From the NCBI GenBank assembly GCA_022453515.1, contig JAJNNY010000031.1, forward strand, positions 186,001-250,000: a DNA stretch of 64,000 bases, given 5' to 3'. The DNA is from Astrocystis sublimbata. Its lineage: Eukaryota > Ascomycota > Sordariomycetes > Xylariales > Xylariaceae. Made by a program: the position numbers and the translations under genes. Position 1 is the stretch's first letter; each line of letters starts with the position of its first letter. The notes beneath the pieces are model-generated. The model was not told the origin of the DNA and made no database searches. It saw only the letters and a list, made by a program, of their open reading frames with translations. Positions 49,992 through 59,249 of this stretch are shown here, piece after piece.

Positions 49992-51004
49992 CCTTTGCCC
50001 GGTATGAAAGCCTTATCCTCGTACGCTCATCTTCCACCTTCCCACCAAATTGGATATGATTAGCTGGTAGCGAAACTGTTTCGTAAGAATACGGAAAACA
50101 CCAAATGAAGATATCAATGTTGAAAACAAGAAGATGACAAAAAAAGTGCGCAAGAAAATAGACGGAACCACAGCTGATCAAGTAGACGAGGCAGATACCA
50201 ATATGGGAGCGATAGACAATTGCCGCGTCTTTCCCCGCCAACACCAAGCCTGGTCGAGGCGGGCCGTTCATGGGCGGCTCGTCCAGCAGCCACATCATCA
50301 ATGACCAAGCAGAACTCAGCTGTCTTGGTATGCAAAACTGCTACTACTTCAAGGTGCATGACAGATGCTAAGATAGGATAAGCAGTTGGGAGAGAACAGG
50401 GGTATCTGCATTCGATACGACACGCCCCATTCCGATAATTGGCCTTCAGTTGAACTCAAGGTAGGCTAGCGTAGGTATGATAGCACCCAAGATATGGATA
50501 CATTGATTGCTCTGCGGTGTGGTCGTATTTATGCCCAGTCCCGTATAGCGAAGGATTTTCCCCATCGTTTTACTGGAACCCAGTGCCGTGGAATACCTTT
50601 AACGATATGACTGAGCAATGACAACAAGATACTAAGAACAATCTGAACAATGAGAGTCAGATTCCAAGACTCGATAGAAAATGTCGCATCGGCAGAGTGG
50701 TGGAAGATGTGTGTTGGGGAGCATTGAACCAGCTTTGGCTAGATGACCTAAAGATATCACAGAAGAAGTGATCCCAAAGTGACTGAACTACACATTAACA
50801 TTCAAAGCCACAAAGAGGGGACTACTACCACAGGATCGTGATTTCAGACGCAGTTTCTACAGGCGCACACATGATTAACATAGAAGAGATGCCCAAGATG
50901 ACCCAACAAACACCCGCAGTTGCAGCTGACAAGATCATGATACTACATAGGAAGCAACAAAAATCGACAAAGCAAAATAAAAATCGAAAAAGAGGAAAAG
51001 CAAA
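49992..51004. other. 5' flank of the NLR gene
   Basis: About 1 kb upstream of the NLR start. No gene recognised. The last part, 50940-51005, is A-rich on the plus strand, giving T-runs on the minus strand directly after the tRNA-like element. Confidence 0.45.
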
Positions 51005-51007
51005 AAT

Positions 51008-51104
51008 ATCGACCGTCAAGGGAATCGAACCCCCGGCACCTTGCGAAGCTCCGTGACGAAGCTCACGCTGAACAGCGAGGTTTGATTGCTGAGCTAGGCG
51101 CATA
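51008..51104 (-). tRNA. tRNA-like Pol III element, probably degenerate
   Basis: On the minus strand there is an A-box-like TAGCTCAGC near 51094 and, further on, an exact B box GGTTCGATTCC within a T-arm (GGGGG-TTCGATT-CCCTT). This is followed within about 15 bases by TTTTT and more T-runs, a strong Pol III terminator. The 3' acceptor strand (GACGGTC) has no complementary partner at the 5' end, and I cannot fold a standard anticodon loop with T33. The middle contains hairpins and a repeated GAAGCTC. It is therefore a decayed tRNA or a tRNA-derived element such as a SINE head, rather than a working tRNA. An intron-containing tRNA cannot be fully excluded. Confidence 0.45.
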
Positions 51105-51959
51105 CCAACCCGGCCCTTTCCTTCCCTTTCGCTCTCCCTCTGGATGGTGGTCTGCAGACGTAATCTGGTATATACCTATCTACCTAGTACCTACAGTAGG
51201 TAGGTCCTCAGGTAAGATTGGCCTTTCAGATTTGCAGATGTAGTGAATATGTGAACACGTGAATACACACACACACACACACGTGACACTTCTACATGTA
51301 CCTACATACATGCATCCTGACCTCAGGCCGCCTGATATAACATCACTAGCAGCATGTATTCCAGGACATCACATAGGCTTTGATGTATGGGAAGTTGCTT
51401 AGCTTGGATACAGTAGGCTGCTAGGCATGTAGGTATATGAGCAGATGGGGAAAACCTTGACTTTACCTCCTCAACGAATTTAGGTTGGACAGAACAACAC
51501 AGATGGGAGCGGCTTACGAGCCAACAAGATGGTGATATAGCTGATCATGGGGCACGTCAAGTTAGGTACTGAAGCTGTGATACCACACCTGAACCGATTT
51601 CGACCCCTTTATCTAGCACCTGCTCACATAGATCAAATTAGAAGTGGCTTTTAAGTGACATCGTTAGCATTCATATTGTTGCACCGAATATTACAATTGT
51701 TCATATTCTTGATTCATCATCACAGTCCAAAGCTTCCTACAGACCGCAACCAGACGAATACAACACTCGGAAGTTATCGTGTAACTATTCCGTAAAAAAG
51801 ACGAAACAAAAGCCTCTCACAGGCCCACCATTCATCAATTCATCATCCCTTCTCTCCCATCATATAGCCTCTCCTAAGAAATATTCAGATACCGCATACC
51901 GCTACTCTTCTCTCTACGTATACTCCATCTTTAGACTCTCAATTAATAGTCCTCATCCC
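51105..51959. other. Intergenic region with a microsatellite
   Basis: About 0.85 kb. It contains CTACCTAGTACCTACAGTAGGTAGG-type words near 51180-51205 and (AC)9 at 51265-51282. The last 150 bases are the 3' flank of the SPRY gene. No gene recognised. Confidence 0.45.
51265..51282. repeat. (AC)9 microsatellite
   Basis: Uninterrupted AC dinucleotides in noncoding DNA, the same length as the run at 34223-34240. Confidence 0.95.
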
Positions 51960-53339
51960 CTAATACTGCTGCCCTCTCCATCCCTGCCACCGCCACTTCT
52001 CCGGCACGAAGACGATCTCAAACCCAACCTTCTCAAAAACGCCCACCGCCGCACACAAATCATGGAACCCCTCAAGGCCCGTGACCGGTAGATCCTGCTG
52101 CTGGTCCGTCTCCTCATGTAGATTCCACCGCCCGCTCTCATGGCCATCACGCGTAAGGAAGATCTCGACCTCGATCCCGCCTCCTCTACCGGGAATCAGC
52201 TCCATGCCCAAGCCCAGCGTCTCCCCGCGGCGGAAGGGGTGCGTGAAAGCCTTGCCGCCCCAGCGGTCGTTGATGTACTTGTGGCCGTCGTCGCCGTGCA
52301 CGGCCAGACTGCCGCGGTGCCATCCCGGGAGGCGGAAAGGCGGGTATGGCGGCGCTGCAAAGCCCATGGCCAGCGAGACCTCGTGGCCCGAGCCTTCGGA
52401 CAGGATGTGCACCTCGTAGTAGATGGTCTTGCGCCGCCCCGTGGCGATGGGGCTGTGGGCTGCCGCGCTGTACAGCGGCGGGTACGTCGCTAGACAGGTA
52501 TCGGTGGCGCCGGGCTGGCTCTGCCCGCGCCAGACCCCCACGGCCGTGCGCTGCAGCGTGCCGCGGAAGAACGGCGGCGAGAACATGTTGATATTCCCCG
52601 AATGCATGGCGTTCAGCTCTGGGCTGCCCGGCTGGGGCTGTAGGGGCGCCGCGAGCGGGAAGTCCCTGCACCAGCGCTCGCCGCCCTCGGCTTCTTCTTC
52701 CGTCGCGTTGTTCGCGGGCGAGCGGTCGAAGCCACTGAAGAAGCTGGGTGGGGGTGGCAGGAGGGCGGTGTCGGGTACCGCTGTCTCCCAGTCGTGCTTC
52801 TTCTTCATGTCGCTTCCTTGCTGCGGGGGAGGGCCGGGAGGGGCAGCGTAGTCCTGAGAAGGAGGCGGTCCCGGAGGAGGAGCGTAGTCAGAAGACGAGC
52901 CCTGGCCGCCGCCGTATTGGTGCGATGGAGGCGGGCCGGACGGCGGTGCGAAGTCATCGTAGAAGGGATTCTTCTTCGATGGAGGCGGTCCCGAGGGAGG
53001 GGCATATTGTTGCGACGGAGGCGGCCCAGAGGGAGGAGCATAGTCGTCACGGGCACGGTGCGACGGAGGTGGTCCCGTGGGTGGTGCGTAGTTGTGCTGT
53101 GATGGGGGCGGGCCAGACGGAGGAGCATAGTTGTCATCGGAACGTCGATGTGAAGGCGGCGGACCCGAGGGTGCTGCATAGTCGTCGCCCTGGCTGCGCC
53201 GTGGCGGCGGTGGTCCAGAGGGAGGTGCGTAGTCTTGAGGCATGCTGGCTTTGGACGGTTGCTGTTGTTGTTGTTGTTGCGGTACCTGGGCGGGCCGGGG
53301 AGGTGGATCGTCGGTACGATCGGAGCTGGTGAAGCACAT
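51960..53339 (-). CDS. SPRY-domain protein with proline-rich YAPPSGPPP repeats
   Basis: Single exon, 459 aa, ATG at 53339. Residues 21-27 are a Gln run. Residues 37-172 contain nine copies of Y/F-A-P/A-P-S/P/T-G-P-P-P separated by short polar spacers. The C-terminal half (from about residue 250) is a SPRY domain: RKTIYYEVHILSEGSGHEVS, LAMGFAAPPYPPFRLPGWHR, GSLAVHGDDGHKYINDRWGG, FRRGETLGLGMELIPG and a closing VGFEIVFVPEKWRW. In yeast Ssh4 and Ear1, SPRY proteins recruit the ubiquitin ligase Rsp5 through PPxY motifs; this protein has PPLY just before its SPRY core, but lacks a transmembrane anchor. An adaptor or scaffold role is inference. The proline repeats could bind profilin, SH3 or WW domains. 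Confidence 0.8.
   Translation of the reverse strand: MCFTSSDRTDDPPPRPAQVPQQQQQQQPSKASMPQDYAPPSGPPPPRRSQGDDYAAPSGPPPSHRRSDDNYAPPSGPPPSQHNYAPPTGPPPSHRARDDYAPPSGPPPSQQYAPPSGPPPSKKNPFYDDFAPPSGPPPSHQYGGGQGSSSDYAPPPGPPPSQDYAAPPGPPPQQGSDMKKKHDWETAVPDTALLPPPPSFFSGFDRSPANNATEEEAEGGERWCRDFPLAAPLQPQPGSPELNAMHSGNINMFSPPFFRGTLQRTAVGVWRGQSQPGATDTCLATYPPLYSAAAHSPIATGRRKTIYYEVHILSEGSGHEVSLAMGFAAPPYPPFRLPGWHRGSLAVHGDDGHKYINDRWGGKAFTHPFRRGETLGLGMELIPGRGGGIEVEIFLTRDGHESGRWNLHEETDQQQDLPVTGLEGFHDLCAAVGVFEKVGFEIVFVPEKWRWQGWRGQQY
52824..53231 (-). repeat. Nine coding repeats of the YAPPSGPPP type
   Basis: Codons 37-172 of the SPRY gene. The core nonapeptide recurs at residues 37, 54, 71, 84, 100, 112, 130, 152 and 164, with spacers of 3-13 residues rich in Ser, His, Arg and Asp. 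On the plus strand this appears as repeated GGAGGCGGNCC-type GC-rich DNA. Confidence 0.9.
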
Positions 53340-54511
53340 TGTTGTAGTAGTAGAAGAGATGTCCTAGCTTCCTGCTCGTAATGTCGTTTTTGTAAGAAAC
53401 TGGCACTATTGGTTATTGGTCACTCCTCTGGTCTGCTGCGGATGACAGCTTGCTTGTGCTGTTGTGTTGGGGATGGCGTGGGATGATGACAGGAGGTACA
53501 AAGCCAGCGGAACGAATGGCATAAAAGATGGCTGTGTAAGTCTGTAGGCAAGAGCTACTTATGGTAAGTGTGTGACGTCGCGCTATTACATAGAGTTCAC
53601 CGCAGCAGGCAGGGCAAGCTGACCGCGTGGCACCTGGTTGAGCTAGTCTGCATGGGCATCGGATTTGGAATCGGAGGCCGCCCAGAGTTCCGGTGCAATT
53701 GTCCAAGACATCAACAATTGCATTTGGCTAGAAGCGCAGTGTACTACACATTCATTTCGAGACTAACCCATACTATTTGCTATCCCTTGAGCAGAACCTT
53801 GGAATTGTTTGGTTTGCAAAGCTTCCCCTCCCTTGGCAAACTCTCAACAGAGCACAGACAGTAAGTTTGTTGGTTTGTTTTGTTAGACATGATTCTGAGA
53901 TGCAGCTAGTAATCGTCATCATCCCTCGTAGGTACATTTAAGCTGGTTGATTAAGCCCCTGCTCAGCTCAGCCTCAATACGCAAGCTAGGTAGCTGATAC
54001 GGGGGTAATTAGTGCTAGCCTAACGTGTTAGTGAACTGATAATTCAGCTAATAATGCCAGCTTTGGTGTTTTGAGCTCTATTCACCTCCAGGTGGCAAAG
54101 CTGCCCCGCATTGTCCCCAATACGTGGGGGATTAGACTTCAACATCACATTTATTGAGCATCATTTCACTCATACAAAAGCCTCACAATCACAATTGAAT
54201 ATGCGAGGCAATTTAGCCAGCGATATGGCCAAGTCAAATGAGTGCGCACTCTCAAACAAGGCAGATTGATTCGTGTACTAGTTCAATTATCAGGGCTCAA
54301 GTTGGCTGAGCGTTCCTGAGCTCCCCCGACCCTATGTTTCCCACAACGCCCTCGTATACTACGTGGCGTATCATGAACCACGAACTATGAATCTCTCTCA
54401 ATTCACTTTAATTGGGTCTATACCCTAATCCATCGCAAGTTAAGTACACTTCTTCATCAATCCGGTTCCGCAACCCAAAATGGTCCGGTAGGATCAACGG
54501 GAGCCTACATC
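53340..54511. other. Intergenic region, nothing recognised
   Basis: About 1.2 kb containing the promoter of the SPRY gene and the 3' flank of the exchanger gene. ORFs of up to 98 codons lack motifs. Confidence 0.45.
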
Positions 54512-56812
54512 CTATGAACTCCATTCGTTGGCCTCGGCACCCTCCGGGTAGAAGAACGCAATGATGGCGATGATGACATATGTAGCAACAAGCAGGGCGC
54601 CTTCAAGATAATTACTCCGACCGTCGAGGATCAGGAAGTTGATGATGAAGGTCGACACGAACAACGACACCGTCTCGAACAAGGTGAAGTAGAGTGTCAT
54701 GGGCTGGTTGATAATCCATCCGATAATGACAACGAGCGGGGTAATGAACAGGGCAATCTGGATCGAACTACCAATTGCCACACCGATAGCTAGATCCATC
54801 TTGTTCTTCATGGCCACTGTAATGGCTGTCACGTGTTCCGCCGCGTTGCCGACAATGGGGAGGATGATAAGACCGATGAAAATCTCCTTGATAGAACTGC
54901 TCGCCACAACGTCCTCGATGGAGTCGACCAGGAACTCGGCACACACTGCGACGAGCGCCGTCGTGATGAGGAGCATGATAATGGCAGCTGGGCGCGAAAG
55001 GTCGTCCTCATGAGCTTCAGCGACTTCACCAGCCTCAGCTGCGAGAGCTGAGGGCGGGACCGAAGCAGGAAACAACGCTCCAGCCGGGCGCGCACTTTGT
55101 TGCTGATTGAGTCTATCCGGCAGCGAGTTCGTTCGGCGGATACCCATCCTGACACGAGGGACGGGACCGGAGTAGACAGGAACGGTGGGCACAGCCTCAG
55201 CCTGGGACGGCCGCGAGAAGACTGGTGGGGCCAATTTCGCAACGGGTCGGAACGACATGGAACGCAAGTTGTTGAATGGGCGTCTACCGCCGCTGGGTGT
55301 AGATTCAGCTGCACCATCCATGGTTTTCACATTATCTGCGAAGTCAACACGCCGGGGTTCATCGCCTGCCACCATTACTGTTTGAGAAGCTCCAGGAACC
55401 AGACCCACAACATTCTCAATAACTTGTGGCTCAACCTCGGTCTCTAGTGGTGCCGAGTTCTTGCGCTGGCGGCGATGTTTATGCATGTGTCGGCGACGAT
55501 GCTTACGACGGTCTTTTCGTGGTTTTTCTTCCTCGACGGCGTCCTCGTTTATCGAGTTGGCCTGGGGGAAGAAGCCGAGCCCGTTCGATGACTCTCCAGA
55601 CTTAGATCCGTCCGCGATGGGGCTGGCGTTGAACGAGGAAGTTCGAGTACGCACTCTTTCATCGTCTGTATCAACAGAGGCGACACTCGACTTCCGGTTA
55701 CGACGAGAGCGAATAGCACGCTTAACCCGCCGTGACATGGTATTGCCCGAATGGTCCGACGAATCTGAGTCAGAATCGGACGAAGAGCTCGAGTCAGAAC
55801 TTGAAGTATCCAACCAAGCGGCGGCCGGCCCAGGAGTGGACTCCTCATCGATGATGTGCTGCGGTGTGGACTCGTACATATACGCATGCGACTTCAGCTG
55901 GAACAGAAGGTACACACCGTAGACCAAGAGAAGAATGACACTGGTACCGCGACTAATCTTGAGAGACTGCGAATCGGCCAATGCCGTGTCCTTGAACGAG
56001 GCATGAAAGGCGGTGGGCAAGACGAGACTGATGACGCTCAAACTCAGCAAGCAAGCGCTCATCTGCGTCACAGTACTGTTATACATTTGTTCGCGGAAAC
56101 GCAAGCCTCCCAGGAAGAAAGCTCCGCCCAAAATGAGCAGCAGATTCGCGAGGATAGAGCCCAGAAGAGAGGCTTGTACGACCCGGATTTCGCCCTTGAC
56201 CAGTGCAATGATGAAGATGATCAGCTCAACGGCGTTACCAAAAGTTACGTTCAGCAAGGCGCCGATGGTGTCACCCAACTTGCGAGCTACAGACTCAGTG
56301 GCATAGGCAAGTAACGCGGCAAGCGGAATGATGGCTACGGCGTTGATTCCAAAGATGGCTCCTGGAGGTGCACCTGGGATGTTGGCGACGACGATACCGA
56401 TAGGCACGAATATCAAGCCCAAGTTGATCCAACTGTGGAAGAGGACCTTCTTAGTCGTCAGGAAAAATCGGACGACGATGTTCTTTTTCTTTACCTCGGA
56501 GTCCCCGGTGTTCACGACAGCCCCCGACTCCTCCGCTTTAGATGCCGACGAAGTTGACTTATCGGCAGTGTCGCTATCCGATCTGAGGTTTGCACCGCCA
56601 TCTGCGGGCAGCCCAGACGGGCCTTGATCGAGGTTGGTGTCATGTTGATCATGTGAAGGTTGCGTGGGTTGTGATGTTTTCTCAGATGAGCCACCTAAGG
56701 TAGGTTGGCTGGCGGAACCAGTGGACCGTTTAGTGCCTCCATACGCATCGGTTCGAGCCCCAGAGCGTATGCGATCTAGTAAAGGCGGCTTATCAGCAGA
56801 GGTTTCCTTCAT
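54512..56812 (-). CDS. CAX-family Ca2+/H+ exchanger (vacuolar calcium transporter)
   Basis: Single exon, 766 aa from ATG 56812; the frame is open 11 codons further with only a TTG. The Ser/Thr-rich N-terminal tail is followed by a first membrane half with the CAX c-1 motif region GNAVELIIFIIALVKGEIRV and LLGSILANLLLILGGAFFLG. A very long cytosolic loop of about 300 residues follows, with an Asp/Ser-rich tract (SSDSSSSSDSDSDSSDHSG), basic Arg clusters and His/Arg runs. The second half carries the c-2 motif region GNAAEHVTAITVAMKNKMDL and IGSSIQIALFITPLVVIIGW. CAX proteins move Ca2+ into the vacuole against H+ and so end cytosolic calcium signals. Yeast Vcx1 is 411 aa, so this is a large member. 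A CT-rich tract ending CATCTAG just upstream of the open frame suggests a leader intron. Confidence 0.88.
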   Translation of the reverse strand: MKETSADKPPLLDRIRSGARTDAYGGTKRSTGSASQPTLGGSSEKTSQPTQPSHDQHDTNLDQGPSGLPADGGANLRSDSDTADKSTSSASKAEESGAVVNTGDSEVKKKNIVVRFFLTTKKVLFHSWINLGLIFVPIGIVVANIPGAPPGAIFGINAVAIIPLAALLAYATESVARKLGDTIGALLNVTFGNAVELIIFIIALVKGEIRVVQASLLGSILANLLLILGGAFFLGGLRFREQMYNSTVTQMSACLLSLSVISLVLPTAFHASFKDTALADSQSLKISRGTSVILLLVYGVYLLFQLKSHAYMYESTPQHIIDEESTPGPAAAWLDTSSSDSSSSSDSDSDSSDHSGNTMSRRVKRAIRSRRNRKSSVASVDTDDERVRTRTSSFNASPIADGSKSGESSNGLGFFPQANSINEDAVEEEKPRKDRRKHRRRHMHKHRRQRKNSAPLETEVEPQVIENVVGLVPGASQTVMVAGDEPRRVDFADNVKTMDGAAESTPSGGRRPFNNLRSMSFRPVAKLAPPVFSRPSQAEAVPTVPVYSGPVPRVRMGIRRTNSLPDRLNQQQSARPAGALFPASVPPSALAAEAGEVAEAHEDDLSRPAAIIMLLITTALVAVCAEFLVDSIEDVVASSSIKEIFIGLIILPIVGNAAEHVTAITVAMKNKMDLAIGVAIGSSIQIALFITPLVVIIGWIINQPMTLYFTLFETVSLFVSTFIINFLILDGRSNYLEGALLVATYVIIAIIAFFYPEGAEANEWSS

Positions 56813-59249
56813 CGAAGTGTGGGTTTTTGGCAATGTGGACGCCAAGGTCTAGATGTCCCGAGTTGAGAACAGTAAGAAGAAGAAAAAGGGAGAGAGTAGA
56901 GCAGACAAAGGCAGGGCGAGCTGGCCGGGCCTAAATAGGTGCTGAGTCGAACGGGTTGACCAAGGGACGATAAGGAAATGGATGACGGGATAGTGTCAAA
57001 GTGTCAGGGCGTCCGGGGGCCTGTCCGGGGACGACCCTTGGAAGGCGGGCAATGAATGCAGGTGGGGCCCTCGCTATTGGAAGTGGCAGGGGCGGCTCGA
57101 GGCTAGCGTGGATAGAGCCGAGCACTATTACCCGAATCAACGGTACCGCAGCGCGCAGAGCCGATGTGCACACACGGGCATGTACTGCGTACATCGTACT
57201 GTGCACATGGCAAACAAACTGCGACGGATTGACAACACCGGCTTGACCGGCTAAGAGGTCCGCTTGGCCTCTGTGGGAACTCGTGCTCGTGTCATATCCT
57301 ACCCATTCTCATAAATGCAAGAATAGGGACTGCGACATGCCAAATTCACTTCAATTGGGTCTGATCTTCTAAGCGGGAGGCCAACCAAGTTCAAAGAGCG
57401 GAAGTATTCCTAGCTGCCCAGGTAGATGTACCTAAGGCGTAAGTAGAGAAAGAAGCAGTGGCTTAGAGGCTGGCTGTCCGTGTGGCGTAGGTAGATACCT
57501 AGTGGAGACCGAGAAGCGCAGAAGCCACAGGATTCGTCACGATCGCGAAGGGATAGTGGGAAGGGATGGGGTAACCCAACGTGGAACGTACTAGACGAGC
57601 TAGACTCGCATGGTCGACGGTGACAACAAGATGATGAGAAGACGAAACTGGTAACTTACGCATCCTGCCGAGCCTGCCACCGGCCAATGGCGTATTACGT
57701 TCGGGATGTGTGCTGCGATGTCCCGCGACGCTAACGCAGCGGAGAACGGAATCACTTGTGGATATTGTCGGGGATAATGGGCAGCCAGCGGTGTACTGTG
57801 AATGTACAGTACAGTTTCTGGGCGCGGCACCTGGACGCTATGCGGCGCGTGCTGCAAGATGATATCAGTGTTGCTCGCAATATATGAAATCGGAAAATGA
57901 GCATACCAATGGATGAAATGAGTTCTGCAAGGACAACACAACACAATTGACCGTGCCAAAGCAGCCTATCCGCTTCCGCGGGTCGTAGTGCTGCGAAGAG
58001 CGCAAGACTGTGAGTTTGAACTATGCGTACTCACTATGAGCTGTCAGCAAGACTTGAGAATGAGAGCAGTTGCGTGACTTGATATGAGGTCAATGATGAG
58101 GTAATGAGACACACTAGGAACTCACCTGAGCTCTCTATATGCGATCGCGTTACCCTGATATCGATAGCTGTGGACACGTTGTGGTATTGTACCAGAGTGT
58201 TGGGTTTCTCCAATGGTACCAGTCGAGAGGTTGCGAGAAGCTTGTATCAATGTGGATATGGACGAACTGGTGGGCGTCTAGACAGACTGCTTCTTAAAGA
58301 TGAGGGACGGAAGCAGTATTGGGAAGGAAGGACGCTCAATTCCTCAAGCCTGAGGGTATCTTTCGCGAGAAGACGAGAACAATCAGAAAATTGCACAGGT
58401 GAGTCTTAGATACACGAGTTAGTCTTTATTATCATGCAGCGCGTCGCAAGAAGCATGGTGGTTGAGTTGTGAGCTAGCTGGTCCGTGTAATCAGCGCAAG
58501 CGGGAAACTGTTTGTCTGGCCTGCAGGTGCCGTCATACCTGCTGGAGGCCGGACCGTAGCGGACAGGTGATGCCATCATACAGCAGGCTCCCCCGGCGCA
58601 GCAGGGCATAATACAGTATCTAGGTATGTGACACACGGCTTGCAGCGAATATGGGCCGACTGTTTTAAATTTGGCGCCCTCAGCTTCAGAGCCCATGGCC
58701 CAACAGAGCCCAGCTCCGTGCCAAGTATCCAGGCCCGCCAGGTACCTGCCGACATGAATGACGTAGCGCATTAATAACACGACCGGCACTGCAGACAAGG
58801 GAGCACTCATTCGTAGACTTCATCCGTTGTTCGATTATATCATCGCCCCGTGTTGCGACATGATTAGCTGGCAAATCGCAAGCTATCACAAGCAAGATCA
58901 GGTTTCAGGAAACAGAGTTTGAAAAATGACAATCGTATACGAAGATGGAAGAGTGATACCTTCAAAATGTGATGAATGTATGTTGGGGTATCATGATATG
59001 GAGCGAGGCTTTTCGCAGCTTATACCCAAGGCGCGGGCACACACCAGATTCATGTCCATAGATGTGGGCTCGCGCTAGACGACAAGGGTTTTCAGGTACC
59101 GCATGCACCCATTTGCGCGGGTCGTATTGCATGGCAGCCCGTACTACGCAGACCGACATCTATTATTCAAAATCCAACTACAATCCATCCATGACAGGCA
59201 CGGGCACGGTACAGTTAAGCTTAACTAAGATAATGTACACAAGCCAACA
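56813..59249. other. Intergenic region between exchanger and P450 genes
   Basis: About 2.4 kb with the exchanger promoter and leader (polypyrimidine on the minus strand at 56840-56900) and the 3' flank of the P450 gene. ORFs up to 134 codons show no recognisable domain. No tRNA or repeat element seen. Confidence 0.45.

Noticed and set aside
52186..52671. Minus-strand 161-codon ORF and several plus-strand ORFs over the SPRY gene
   Set aside because: Out-of-frame or antisense shadows of a GC-rich coding region; the SPRY frame is clearly the real one.
56745..56765. B-box-like GGTTCGAGCCCC
   Set aside because: It lies within the coding sequence of the exchanger, with no A box, no tRNA fold and no T-run terminator.
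56813..56845. Start of the exchanger at 56845
   Set aside because: That codon is TTG. The first ATG in frame is at 56812, unless a leader exon supplies another start.
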